From contig OY726574.1 of NCBI GenBank assembly GCA_963383645.1, forward strand, positions 56,979,851 to 57,043,850: a stretch of DNA of 64,000 nt, written 5' to 3'. Below, one piece after another: positions 12,612-24,600 of this stretch. The notes under the pieces are model-generated. The model ran no database searches, was not told where the DNA came from, and was given only the letters and a program-made list of their open reading frames with translations. Position 1 is the stretch's first letter. Each line of letters opens with the position of its first letter. A program made the position numbers and the translations under genes. This DNA is from Muscardinus avellanarius (taxonomy: Eukaryota > Chordata > Mammalia > Rodentia > Gliridae).

Positions 12612-12848
12612 CTTTATCATCAACATCATCAGCATCAACATCATCAACATCATCAGCATCATCACCATCATCACCATCATCACATCATCAACATCAGCAT
12701 CAGCATCACCGACATCATCATCATCAATATCATCATCAACAACATCAACTGCCTCAGCATCAGCATCATTGATATCATTATCATCAACAGCATCATCAGC
12801 ATCATCAGCATCATCAGCATCATCAGCATCATCAACATCATCAGCATC
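12612..12848. repeat. ATC/CATCA trinucleotide-based microsatellite
   Basis: About 235 bases built from ATC units with CATCAACATC, CATCAGCATC and CATCACCATC variants. The minus strand reads as a Met/Leu/Ile-rich frame (12680-12949) that is purely repeat-derived. The repeat lies next to ID halves and probably grew from a SINE tail. Confidence 0.9.
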
Positions 12849-13790
12849 CTAATACTGGAGATTAAACCCAGGGCCATTCTACCTCTGAGGAACACCACAG
12901 ACCTTTTTTTTTTTTTTTTTTCTGTACTGGGGATAGAACCCAAGGGCATTCTACACCCCCAATTCTATTTTTTATTCTTTCTTTCTTTTTTAATTTTTTA
13001 AAATTTTTATTTATTTAATTTATTTTTTATTTTTTATTTTTGGTGGTACTGGGGATGGAACACAGAGGCTTTCTACTTCCAGGCTATACTCCCAGACCTA
13101 TTTTTATATTTTTTTTGGAAACAGGGTCTCACTAAGTTGCTGAGAGCCTCACTAAATAGCTGAGGCTGGCTTTGAACCTGTGTGATCCTCCTGTCTCAGC
13201 CTCCCAAGCGCAGGGATTACAAGTGTGTACCACCACGCCCGGCTTTTTATTCTTTATTTAGAAACAGGCTCTCACTAAGTTGCAGAAGGCCTCACTAAGT
13301 AGCTGAGGCTGTCTGTGAAACTGCGATCCTCCTGTCTCAGCCTCCCAAATGCTGGGATTTCAAGTGTTCGCCACCATGCCCGGCTCACAGACCATTTTTA
13401 TTTCTATATTTTTGTATTTGTTTGTTTTGAAGCAGAGTCTTGCTAGGTTGCTAAGAGTCTTGCTAAAGGGCTAAAGCTGGCCTGCGATCCTCCCGTCTCA
13501 GTCTCCCAAGGGCTGGAATTGCAGCCATGTACCACCATACCCGGCTAGCCTCAGGCCTTTTTATTTCATATTTTGAGACAGTTTTTGGCTAAGTTTCCAG
13601 CCTAGCCTTGAAATTGCAATCCTCTTGCCTGCGCCTCCTAATTAGCTGGGATCACAAGCGTGGACCACTGTACCTGGCCACTACATGCTTTTATTCTGAA
13701 AAGTAAAAATAGTCTCACACATCTTTTTAGGCTTCTGAAAAGTCAGTAGCTCAGTTGTAGAACACCCCTGGGTTCAATCCCCAATAACCC

Positions 13791-13839
<49 letters not shown>

Positions 13840-13850
13840 TTTGTAAAATA
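12849..13850. mobile_element. Minus SINE cluster
   Basis: Minus pieces at 12852-12900 and 12920-12965 (ID halves), 13037-13245 (type B), 13246-13385, 13390-13545 and 13555-13680 (older, diverged B1 halves). A plus ID half at 13735-13795 ends in a CA microsatellite (about 13794-13838). Confidence 0.8.
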
Positions 13851-14345
13851 AACCAAGTTATCTTAAGTTTTCCCAAAGGGGATATTTTGCTTTATGCATA
13901 TTTGATATTTTTTTAAACCCAGCAAACCCTCCATTTTAAACCAACACTTGAAATGTCCTTTTAATAATAAAATAACAGCTATAAAGTCGCCACACGGTCG
14001 TGCATCTCATTTTACGCGCCATGTAAACTGACTTCTTTCTTTCTAATCTTTCCCTCCCTATTTGCCAAACAAAACCCTCTTACGGTAGTTACCACTGGCT
14101 TTGCGGTGTCTCCCGGGGAAGGCGCCGCAGCTCCGGAAGGACCTTTACTTTTCTCTGGTTCAATCTTCATCTGGGTCAGGGATTTGGCCTTGTTCTCTTA
14201 ATTTGATGACACAGTTCTTAATCCTATTAAACCAATACTTTGGGATTAAGATCTCAGGTTTAAAATTTGGTTTTAAAAGAAACACTAGGGGGCAGACTGG
14301 GCAGGCAGAAGTCATGACCTTGAGCTCATCTCCACACTAGGAATG
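13850..14345. other. Unique sequence with a CTCF-like motif
   Basis: Non-repetitive, AT-rich, with no recognisable exon. A short plus-strand frame (14101-14340) matches nothing I know. ACACTAGGGGGCAG at 14282-14295 fits the CTCF core well (CACTAGGGGGCAG). Confidence 0.5.
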
Positions 14346-15360
14346 CCCACAGCCTTAAAAAGTAACTCTTTATTTTTTATTTTTTTTATTTTTTATGGTA
14401 CTGAGAATGGAACCCAGGGTCCTTCTACCTCCAGGCTACACTCCCAGACCTATTTTATATTTTATTTGGAAACAGGGTCTCTTAAACCAGCTGAGGCTGG
14501 CTTCGAACCTGCGCGATCCTCCTGTCTCAGCCTCCCAAAAGCAGGGATTACAAGTGTGGGCCACCATGCCCGTCTAAAAAATAACTTTTAACTTGAAATT
14601 TATAATATGTAGGCCAGGCGTGGTGGTGGCACACGCTTGTAATCCTTGTGCTTGAGAGGCCAAGACAGGACGATCACACAGGTTCGAAGCTAGGCTTGGC
14701 TACTTAGGGAGGCTCTCAGCAAGTTAGTGAGACCCTGTTTCCAAATAAAAATATAAAATAGGTCTGGGAGTATAGCCAGAGGTAGAAAGCCTCTGGGTAC
14801 CACCCCCAGTACCACCAAAAAAAAAAAAAAAAAAAAAAAAAAAGAAAAAGAAGAAAGAAAGAAAAAAATATATATAATATATATAACATATATATTATAT
14901 ATATATAATATATATTTATATATTTGTAGCACTAGAGATGGAACTCAGGGGCTTTCTAACTCCAAGCTACACCCTCAGCCCTATTATTTATTTTTTAGTT
15001 TGAAAACAGGGTCTCACTGAGTTGCACATGGCTTCACTAAGTAGCTGAGGCTGTCTGAGAACTGCAGTCCTCCTGTCTCATCCTCCCAAATGCTGGGATT
15101 GCAAGGATACACCATCATGCCCACCTTTGTGGGTTTTTTTTTTGTTTGTTTGTTTTTCTGTATTGGGGATGGAACCCAGGGGCATTCTACCTCTGAGTTA
15201 CATCCCCAGCCCTGTTTTTTATTCTTTATTTTGAAACAGAGTCTCACAGAGTCGCAGAGGGCCTCACTAAGTAGCTGAGGCTGTCTGCGCACCATGATCC
15301 TCCTGCCTCAGTATCCTGAATGCTGGGATTACAAGCATGCCCCACCACGCCTGGCTTGTG
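14346..15360. mobile_element. SINE cluster and AT microsatellite
   Basis: A minus type B at 14393-14575; a plus type B at 14612-14815 with a long A tail that passes into an AT microsatellite (about 14868-14924); minus type A copies at 14927-15120 and 15155-15355. Confidence 0.85.
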
Positions 15361-15774
15361 TTTTTTTATATAGAGAAAACATACCTCTTAAATTGGAAAT
15401 AGAAGCAACAATGTGAAAGCAAGTAAACTCACAGAAAATATTTTGACCCTAATGCACATGAAATACATTCACAAACATCGAAGTCAGCGACTGAGCCGAA
15501 CAGGAGGGGGGCGGGGAGGGCTCAGTGAGTGCTGTGCGCAGGCGCGCCTCCGCCACCTTGGACCCCATTAAGACGTGTGACTGCAGTGCACAAAAAGTCA
15601 TCAAGACATTTTGAAAAAAATACAAGAAGCCCTTTAGATAATAGAGGAGAGACCCAGTGGAGATATGGAGGAGGTGGAGGGGAACGTGGGCCCAGGGAGG
15701 GAGAAATAATGAAGGAAGTGTTTCCGCTGATGTTCTGTACACAGGTGAAGTTACCAAAGCCAATCTCAGCTTCC
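15361..15774. other. Unique sequence
   Basis: Non-repetitive. Frames on both strands (15449-15763 minus, 15529-15831 plus) overlap each other and match no family I recognise, so I read neither as a gene. Confidence 0.5.
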
Positions 15775-16425
15775 TGTGTGCACCAGTATTGGGAATGGCC
15801 TAGGAAGATTGGACAAAGCTATGATTATTAATATATTTCAGAAATTGGGTGAGGGGCAAATCTGTGCAAGGACTTGGTTTCTGCTTAAAAGCAGGCAACT
15901 ATTCCAATGTAAATTAACCTAGCTAAAGGTAATTGGCAAGTCAATAGGAGAGGAGAACTAGGCCTTTCTCTATCTTAAGACAGATCTACAGGATGGTCTA
16001 GGGAGGATGGAGCAGGGTTTGACCTTGCCCTTCATGAAAGACACCTCACCACACCTTGCTGGGGGAGGTACCTTACAGGGATGTTCACTATGTCAGAATT
16101 ACATAAACAAGATGGAGGTCATGGGTATAAAAGTCCGGTCCACGTGTGATCCCTTTGGTGTATTCATTTCGAGTCACCCCCTCATGCCATTTTGGCATGG
16201 GGCTGTATTTCTATTTTCTGTATTTCTATCTTTCTAATAAACTTATTTAAATCTTCAGCAACTGTCCAAGCTATGCATATTTATTCGTAGCTTAAGACCC
16301 GTGGTTTTTTTCTCTGTTTTTGGTCGCTTTGAGTTTTGTTATGGGTTGGGGGTAAGTGTGTCCGGGACCCTAGCAGGGGTTCCCGGGGAACAGTTTCCAT
16401 GACCACATTCTCTCAAATCCGTGAC
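15775..16425 (+). mobile_element. LTR of an endogenous retrovirus (copy 1)
   Basis: About 650 bases homologous to the inverted copy at 17105-18040. It begins near 'accagtattgggaatggc', carries a TATA box (GGGTATAAAAGTC, about 16123) about 100 bases before an AATAAA at about 16236, and ends near 'ttcccggggaacagtttcc'. TATA followed by a poly(A) signal at this spacing is LTR-like. The two copies share no internal coding sequence. The family was not identified. Confidence 0.6.
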
Positions 16426-17104
16426 GCTGTGTGGGTGAGGCAGGCAGGGAGGGGAGCCGGGCTGAAGCTCACCTAGCCAGGTGCGCCTGTGTCCCTACCG
16501 CTCTCAACTACATTATGATGCAAGATGATAATGCATTAATAAAAGTTTAAAAAATAGGTATTTCTTAAACATATATACTGCCGGGCGTGGTGGCAAATGC
16601 TTGTAATCCCAGCATTCGGGAGGCTGAGACTGGAGAATCGTGGTTCGTGGACAGCGTCAGTTCCTTAGTGAGGCCCTTTGCAACTCAGTGAGACCCTGTT
16701 TCAAACTAAAGAATAAAAAAAATAGGGCTGGGGGTATAGCTCAGAGGTAAAATGCCCCCGGGCTTCATCCCTAGTGCCACACACACAAAAAGAAATTATA
16801 TATATATATACTATATTATATTAGTACTGGGGATTAATTAGTACTGGGTGTACCTCAGAGGTAGAACGCAGGGGTATTCTACCTCTCAATTACACCCCCA
16901 GCCTCCCTTTTTTGTGTGTGGTACTGGGGATGGAACTGTGCCGGTATTGGAAAATGACTTTGGTTCTGATGTATTGGAAATTAATTTCAAAATGTAAAAA
17001 AGTAGTCAGGGCCTGCTTGCTGCCAGGCACTCAGGCCGCTTGTTATAATGTAGTGTCCTCGCCAAAAGTGATTAGTGTTACGGTGAAATATGTTACAGTG
17101 TGAG
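16426..17104. other. Spacer between the inverted LTRs
   Basis: Unique bases at 16426-16575, a plus type A SINE at 16580-16780, a short AT run, fragmented ID halves at 16815-16935, and unique bases to 17104. No retroviral reading frame is present. Confidence 0.6.
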
Positions 17105-18040
17105 GATGTGATGGTTTTGGGGAAACTTTCCCCGGGGACCCGTTAGAGTCCCGGACACAATTTCCCTCAAACCACAACAAAACCCCAAACAACCAAAAAC
17201 AAAAAAAATTGTGGGTTCTTGTCCTGAGCTAAGGGATAAGTATACATAGCTCAGACACTTGCTGAAGATTTTAAAAAGTTTATTAAAAAGATAGAAATAC
17301 AGAAGATAGTTACAGCCCCATGCCAGGATGGCATGTGGGGGTTCCAAGCCAATTCACCAAGCAAAGATACAGCACGTGGACCAGACTTTTTATTTATTTA
17401 TTTATTTATTTATTATTTATTTATTTATTTATTTTATTTTTGCGGGTCTGCGGATGGAACCCAGGGGCATTTGACCTCCGAGCTACACCCCCTGCCCTAT
17501 TTTTTTTTTTCTTTATTTTGAAACAGAGTCTCACTGAGTTGCAGAGGGCCTCACTAAGTAGTTGAGGGTGTCCGCGAAACATGATCCTCCAGGTCTCAGC
17601 CTCCAGGTCTCAGCCTCCGGAATGCTGGGATTACAAGCGTGCACGACCACGCCCGGCTAGGACCTCCATGACCTCCATCTTGTTTGCGTAATTCTGACGT
17701 AGTGAACGTCCCTGTAAGGTACCTCCCCTGACCCTGTAAGGTACCTCCCCCAGCCAGGTGTGGCAAGGTGTCTCCTTTCAGGAAGGTGGACCCCTCCTCC
17801 CATCCAAGCTAGCTTATCTAATCGTGTAGATCTGTCTTTAGACAGAGAAAGTCCTAGTTCCCCTCTCCTATCGACTTGCTAATTACTTTTAGCTAAATCA
17901 GTCTAAGTTTCAATAGCTGTTTGCTTCCTGACCAAAGCCAAGCTTTTCTCTCTCCAGGTCTGCCATTTTGACACAATTATTTCTGAAATATATCTATTAA
18001 TAATCAGAGCTTTCTCAAATCTTCCTAAGCCATTCCCAAT
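17105..18040 (-). mobile_element. LTR of an endogenous retrovirus (copy 2, inverted), split by a SINE
   Basis: This is the inverted relative of 15775-16425. Minus-strand text such as 'gggctgtaactatcttctg', 'tttttaataaactttttaa' and 'gtgtccgggactctaacgg' follows copy 1 in order. A TTTA run and a minus SINE (about 17388-17660) interrupt it near the TATA region. A short stretch containing 'cctgtaaggtacctcccc' is duplicated at about 17710-17750. Confidence 0.6.
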
Positions 18041-18263
18041 ACTGGTACAATTAGCAGGTACAACAAGGAGTTGGGACCCAGAGCCTTCATATTTTATTTT
18101 ATTTAATTAATTAGTTAATTTATTTATTATAATTTTTTTTGGTGGTACTGGGGGTGGAACCCAGGGGCTTTTCTACCTCTGGGCTATATTCCCAAGTGCT
18201 GGGATTACAAGCGTGTGCCACCACGCCTGGTGGGCCATCATATATATATATATATTTTAAATT

Positions 18264-18295
<32 letters not shown>

Positions 18296-20329
18296 TTTTG
18301 GTTGTACTGGGGGGTGGAAGCCAGGGGTATTTCTACCTCTAGGCTATACTTCCAGACCTATTTTTTATACTTTATTTGGAAACAGGGTCTCACTAAGTTG
18401 CTGAGAGCCTCACTAAGTAGCTGAGGCTGGCTTCGAACCTGTGCGATCCTGTCTCGGCCTGCCAAGCGCTGGGATTACAAGTGTGCTCCCAGCCCCTTTT
18501 AATCTTTATTTTGAAACATAGTCTCATTAAATTACTGAGGCTGCCCTCAAACCTGCCAGCCTCCTGTCTCAGCCTTCCCAGGAACCGGGATTACAGGCAT
18601 GTTGCCATGCTTGGCCAGATATTTTTCTTTTATCTGTGTTCCTGCTTTATGTTTAGTTTCTGAGAACAGCACCTCACTGCTAACTAGAACTAATTATTTT
18701 TAAAATATCCTGAAGCTTCTGAGAAGTCTCTCCCGCCAATTACTTCATCTGTTTTTGCAGCTGCCCTTCTGTGCTAAAGATGAAACAGCACTTCCTGTGG
18801 GTTGGTTACTTCAATGATTACGGCGTCATTATGCTCAGGATTTAAGTGGATTCTGAAATATTATAGGCATCTGGTTGATAATTAAGAAGACCTAGAGAGC
18901 TGGGCGTGGTGGCGCACGCTCGTAATCCCAGCACTCGGGAGGCTGAGACAGGAGGATCGCGGTTCGCAGACAGCCTCAGCTACTTAGTGAGGCCCTCGGC
19001 AACTCAGTGAGACCCTGTTTCAAAATACAGAATAAAAAATAGGGCTGGGGGTGTAGCTTGGAAGTAGAATGTTCCATCCCCAGTACTGCAAAAACAAAAC
19101 AAAAACAAAAAACCTAGAAGCAATTTTTTTTTTTTTTTTTTGTTTTTTTTTTTTGCGGTACTGGAGATTAAACCCAGGGCATTCTACCTCCAAGCTACAC
19201 CCCCAGCCCATTTTTTTTTAATTATTTTGAAACAGGGTCTCACTAACTTGCGGAGGATCTAAGTAGCTGAGGCTGGATGTGAACCTGCAATCTTCTAGTT
19301 TCAGCCTCCCAAGTATTGGGATCACAAGTGTGTACCACTAGGCCTGACTGAAAGGTTATCTTAATTAAGAAAGATAGCCAGAGAGCTGATGCTCGTCTAT
19401 AATCCCAGTACTTGGGAGGCTGAGACAGGAGGATCAAGGTTTACAGACAGCCTCAGATACTTAGGCCCTTTGCAACTCAGTGAGTTTCAAAATAAAAAAA
19501 TAAAAGAAAAATACGGCTGGGGGTGTCGCTTGAAAGTAGAACACCCCTGGGTTCCATCCCCAGTACCACAAACAAATGAATATATAAAATAAAATAGAAA
19601 AAAACAGCTTGTGATGCTTGTAATCTCAGCATTCAGGAGGCTGAGACAGGAGGATCACAGTTTGTGAACAGTCTCACCTACTTAGTGAGGCCCTTTGAAA
19701 CTCATGAGACCCTGTCTCAAAATAAGAATAAAGAGCCGGGCGTGGCGGCGCACGCTTGTCATCCCAGCATTCAGGAGGCTGAGACCTGGAGGATCGTGGT
19801 TCGCGGACAGCCTCAGCTACTTAGTGAGGCCCTCTACAACTCAGTGAGACCCGGTTTCAAAATAAAGAATAAAATATAGGGCAGGGGGTATAGCTCAGAG
19901 GTCAAATGCCCCTGGGTTCCATCCTCAGACCCACACACATAAAAAAAAAGAATAAAAAAATAGAGCTGGGGGTATTGCTTAGAGGTAGAATAACCCTGGG
20001 CCCCATTCCTAGTACTGAAAAAAAAAAAAAAAGTTCTGGGGGTGTATCTAAGAGGTAGAATACCTCTGGGCTCAATCCCCAGTACCAACAAAACAAAACA
20101 AAACAAAATAAAACAAAAATTTCAAACTAATCTGGGTGTGGTGGTGCACACCTCTAATCCCGGTATTTAAGAGGGTGAGACAGGAAGATTGCAGGTTTGA
20201 GGGTAACTTCAGCAAGTGGTGAGGCTCTCATCAGCCTAGCAAGACTGTTTCATAATAAAAATAAGGCTGAGGTTGTAGCTCAGAGATAGAATGTCCCTGT
20301 ACAATGTCCCTGGGTTCAATTCCAGTAAT

Positions 20330-20409
<80 letters not shown>

Positions 20410-20580
20410 AGCCTAGCTGGACATGGTGGTGCAGGCCTGTAATCCCAGTACCTAGGAGGTTGAATTGAAGGTTCGAGGACAGCCTCAGCTACTTAGCGAG
20501 ATCCTGTTTCAAAATAAAAAAGTAGGGCCGCGGTGTAGTTCAGAGGTAGAATGCCCCTGGGGTCAATCCCAGCACCACAA
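18041..20580. mobile_element. Dense SINE cluster
   Basis: Minus copies at 18135-18235 (internally deleted), 18297-18485 (type B) and 18486-18617. Unique AT-rich sequence at 18620-18895. Plus copy 18896-19095, minus 19155-19350, plus 19378-19570, 19610-19725, 19735-19940 (type C), ID halves 19960-20015 and 20030-20085, plus 20120-20330. A CA microsatellite of about 77 bases (20330-20406) follows, then a plus copy at 20413-20580. Confidence 0.8.
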
Positions 20581-21247
20581 AGAGCAAGCCTGAAGAAGAC
20601 CCGAGAAGGAGGGCCCTGGGCTGGCCCGGAGGGGTCCCACTGGCGCATGCGCCCTGGGCTCCAGACAACTGTCTATTGGACCTTCGTAATCCCAGCTCTT
20701 GGGAGGCGGAGACAAGAGGATCAGAAATTCGCCTCTAGCCTCAGCCAATTTAGCGAGACCCTCCACAACTTAGTGAGACCCTGTTTCAAAGTAAAAAGAA
20801 TAAAATAGGGATGAGGATGTACCTAGGAGTACACCCAGTACTCCTAAAAACAAACAAACAAACAAAAAAAAACACAAAAACAAAACAGCCCTGGTGAGAG
20901 CCGGGCTTCTGCCCACCCTGCCTGCAGCCTCTGGATGGACGCGGCCCTGGGCTGTCCACAGGGACCTCAGGTCCACAGCGCTGGACCGGCTTTTCCTTCT
21001 CACGCGCACCCTGCCGCAGCCCCCTGTCACCAGGTCCGGACATGTGGGAAGCGTCCCAGGCTTCTCTACTGCGCTCCAGGGGCGACCCGAGCCCACGGCC
21101 AGATGTGTCGTGTCTGGGCCCACGCGGCACAGACGTCACGTGACATGACCCCACAGCTCTGCGAGGCCGCGCCTTATTACTAAAAGTCAGCTAATGGCCG
21201 CAGAGACCGGCGGACACTGCAGCAAGGGCAAAGATCATTGACAGGCA
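20581..21247. other. GC-rich unique segment with a plus SINE inside
   Basis: GC-rich sequence at 20581-20668 and 20885-21247 flanks a plus SINE (about 20670-20850). It contains GGCGCATGCGCC (about 20643) and a perfect E-box/CLEAR palindrome (21135-21144). Overlapping frames on both strands (for example 20770-21123 minus, 20894-21148 plus) are composition-driven and match nothing known to me. Possible enhancer or a 5' untranslated CLUL1 exon region; not demonstrable. Confidence 0.45.
21135..21144. promoter_or_regulatory. Palindromic E-box / CLEAR motif
   Basis: GTCACGTGAC, the optimal TFEB/USF-type palindrome, overlapping ACGTCAC (CRE-like) and lying in GC-rich unique sequence. Motif match only. 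Confidence 0.45.
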
Positions 21248-21451
21248 GCCAGGGCCGGCGTGGTGCGCGCGCCTGGAATCCCAGCATTCGGGAGGCTGAG
21301 ACAGGAGGATGGCGGTTCGAGGACAGCCTCAGCTACTTAGCGAGGCCCTTTGCAACTCAGTGAGACCCTGTTTCAAAATAAAGAATAAAAAATAGGTTGG
21401 GGTGTAGCTTGAATGTAGAATACCCCTGGGTTCTATCCCCAGACCCGCAAA

Positions 21452-21507
<56 letters not shown>

Positions 21508-22273
21508 ATTATTATAATCATTTGAAAGTCGGGCTGAGACAGTAGGATCATAAGCCAGCCTCAGCAATTAAGCAAGGCCCTATTTCAAAATAAAATAGAG
21601 CTGGGGCATAGCCTGGAGGTAGAATGCCCCTGGGTTCAATTCCTAGTACCCAAACAGACAAAACTCTTTAAGCCATGGTGGCTCAAGCTTACAGTTCCAG
21701 AACTTGGGAGGCTGAGATTGGAGAACAGCAAGTTTGAGGCCAGCCTTCAGCAACTTAGACCCTATTTCAAAATTAAAAATAACAAAGGGCTGGTGGTGTA
21801 GCGTGGAGGTAGAATGCTCCTGGGTCCAATCCCCAGTATCAAAAAAGAACTGATTAAATATTTATGATAAATTCAGGCATTGAGAAAGCTCCTAGGTCTC
21901 CTTCAACTCTTGCTCTGTAATCACTGATGTCTGCTTACGTTGGCGCTCACCGCTATATAATTAAGACAGAACTCAAGCCACCAGCGGGGCCCTTTCAAGG
22001 TAGAATATTGGTTTTGCCTCTTCAAATGACACTCAACAGGAATCAAATCCCTGCCCAATTGAAAGGTCCTAGCCGGGCGTGGCGGCGCACGCTTGTAATG
22101 CTGGCACTGGAGAGGTGGAGACTGGAGGATCCAGGTTCGCAGACAGCCTCAGCTACTTAGCGAGGCCCTTTGCAACCGAGTGAGACCCTGTTTCCAAAAT
22201 AAAACACTAAAAAATAGGGCTGGGGGTGTAGCTTGGAGGTAGAAGGCCCCTGGGTTCCATCCCCGTACTGAAA

Positions 22274-22333
<60 letters not shown>

Positions 22334-23070
22334 GAAAGGAAGGAAGGAAGGCAGAAAGAAGAGAAAAAGAAAAAGAAAAAAAAGATACTTCCCTCAAGCT
22401 TTGGTTGGGGGCGTGGTTAGAAATTATATTGTCAGCAGTGAAGGAGAAGCCACTTTCTATAAAGAATGTCTATACCTTCTTGTCCCTTGTTTAAAAATTC
22501 GTCCTGCCCAGCGTGGTGGCGCACGCTTATAATCCCAGCATTCTGGAGGCTGATACCAGAGGACCACGGTTTACGGCCAGCCTCAGCTACTTAGTGAGGT
22601 CTTTTGCAACTCAGTGAGACGGTTTCAAAATAAAGATTATAAAATAGGGCTGGGGATGTAGCCCGGAGGTAGCATGCCCCTGGGTACCATCCCCAGTATC
22701 CCCAAAATAAATAAATAAATAAAAGCATGGTGGCACACACGTGTAATCCCCACACTTGCAAGGTTAAGACTGGAGGAGCGCACATTCGAAGCCAGCCTCA
22801 GCAACTTAGTGAGGCCCTCAGCTACCTAGTGAGACTCTATTTCCAAATAAAAAATAAAATAAGCCGGGCGTGGTGGCGCATGCTTGTAATCACAGTGCTT
22901 GGGAGGCTGAGACAGGAGGCTCACACAGGTTCAAAGCCAGCCTCAGCTACTTAGTGAGGCCCTCAGCAACTTAGTGAGACCCTGTTTCCAAATAAAGTAT
23001 AAAATAGGTGTGGGAGTATAGCCCAGAGGTAGAAAAGCCCCCGGGTTCCACCCCCAGTACCACACACAAA

Positions 23071-23143
<73 letters not shown>

Positions 23144-23336
23144 TCGGGCGTGGTGGTGCACACTTGTAATCCCAGTACTTGGGAGGCTGAGACAAGAGGA
23201 CCACAGGTTGGTGGCCAGCCTCAGCAACTTGTGAGGCTCTCTGCAACTTAGAAAGAACTGTTTCAAAATAAAGAAAAAAAGGGCTAGGGGTGTAGCTTGG
23301 AGGTAGAATGTCCCTGGGTTCCATCCCCAGTATCAC

Positions 23337-23371
<35 letters not shown>

Positions 23372-24035
23372 AAATAAAGCTGGGGTGTAGCCTAGAGGTC
23401 GATGGCTTCTGGATTCCGTCCCCAGTACCATAAAAAGTAATTAATTAATTAATTTTCAAAAATCTGTCCTTGAAAACGATATTTCTAGAGCCAGATGTGG
23501 TGGCACACGCTTGTAATCCTACTACTTGGGAGGCTGAGATAGGAGGATCGCAGGTTCTCGGCCGGCCTCCACTACTTAGCGAGGTCCTCCTCAACTTAGT
23601 GTGACCCTGTTTCACAATAAAGAATGCAAAATAGAAAGACGGGCATGGTGGCACACACTTGTAATCCCAGCATTATGGAGGCTGAGACAGAATGATCGTG
23701 GTTTGTGGACAGCCTCAGCTACTTAGTGAAGCCCTTTGCAACTCAGTGAGACCCTGTTTCAAAATAAAGAATAAAAAATGGGGTTGGGGTGTAGCTTGAA
23801 AGTAGAATAACCCTGGGTTCCATCCCCAGTACCGAAAAAAAGAAAAGAAAAGCAAAGCTGCTTCTATCTAGGTGAGCTGGTGCACACCTGTGGTCCCAGC
23901 CACCCAGGAGGCTGAGGTGGAAGGGCCACAAGCATCAGCAATTTAGCCAAGCTCTTCATAACTCATCAGGACTGTTTCAAAACAAAATAAGGCTGTGGCT
24001 TGGAGGTAGAATGCTCTGGGTTCAATCTCTAGTAC

Positions 24036-24075
<40 letters not shown>

Positions 24076-24220
24076 ACCACCACCACCACCACCACCACCA
24101 CCACCACCACTATCACGACCACCAATTGACAACCATCTTCAATACTAAAATCTGAGCTGATCAAGTCACTTATATAAAATGCTTAGTATTTGCATATAAT
24201 TAAGCATATCCTCCCATGTA
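21248..24220 (+). mobile_element. Dense plus-strand SINE cluster
   Basis: Plus copies at 21248-21455 (tail now a TA microsatellite, 21458-21515), 21517-21645, 21660-21845, 22071-22280 (tail now a GAAA run, 22270-22345), 22505-22710, 22723-22860, 22862-23065 (type B, then AAAT/AAGT runs to 23145), 23147-23335, ID half 23375-23430, 23490-23635, 23637-23840 and 23875-24035 (tail now CA then CAC, 24038-24110). Unique gaps at 21846-22070 and 22385-22500 show nothing. Confidence 0.85.
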
Positions 24221-24221
24221 C

Positions 24222-24600
24222 AGTTGATTCTTGAACAATTCAGGGAATAGAGGTTCCAACTCCTAGTGTAATAAAAAAAAATCTGCGTATAAGCTGAGCG
24301 TGGTGGCTCACGCCTGTAATCCTAGTACTTGCGAGGCTGAGACAGGGTCGCAGGTTTGAGGCCAGCCTCAGCTACTTAGTGAGGCCCTCTGCAACTGAGT
24401 GAGACCCTGTTTTAAAATAAAGAACATAAAATAAGGCTGGGTGTAGCTCAGAGGTAGAATGCCCCTGGGTTCAATTCCCAGTCCCCCCTCCCAAATCTGT
24501 GTATAATTTTGACTCCGTGACACATACTGTGAGTAGCCTGCTACTGACTGAAAGCCCTGCGTGCCGTGGGAATTACATAAAAAGCTCGGGGACCACGAGA
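24222..24600 (+). mobile_element. Tigger-like DNA transposon fragment split by a SINE
   Basis: 'cagttgattcttgaacaatt' followed by 'aggttccaactcc', 'aatctgcgtataa' and, after the SINE, 'ttttgactccgtgac' and 'gtagcctgctactgac' resembles the end of Tigger/MER44-type Tc1-mariner elements as I remember them. A plus SINE (24294-24490) interrupts it with a 13-base duplication, AAATCTGCGTATA against AAATCTGTGTATA. No transposase frame remains. Confidence 0.5.

Noticed and set aside
12680..12949. Methionine-rich 89-codon frame
   Set aside because: Purely the ATC microsatellite read on minus.
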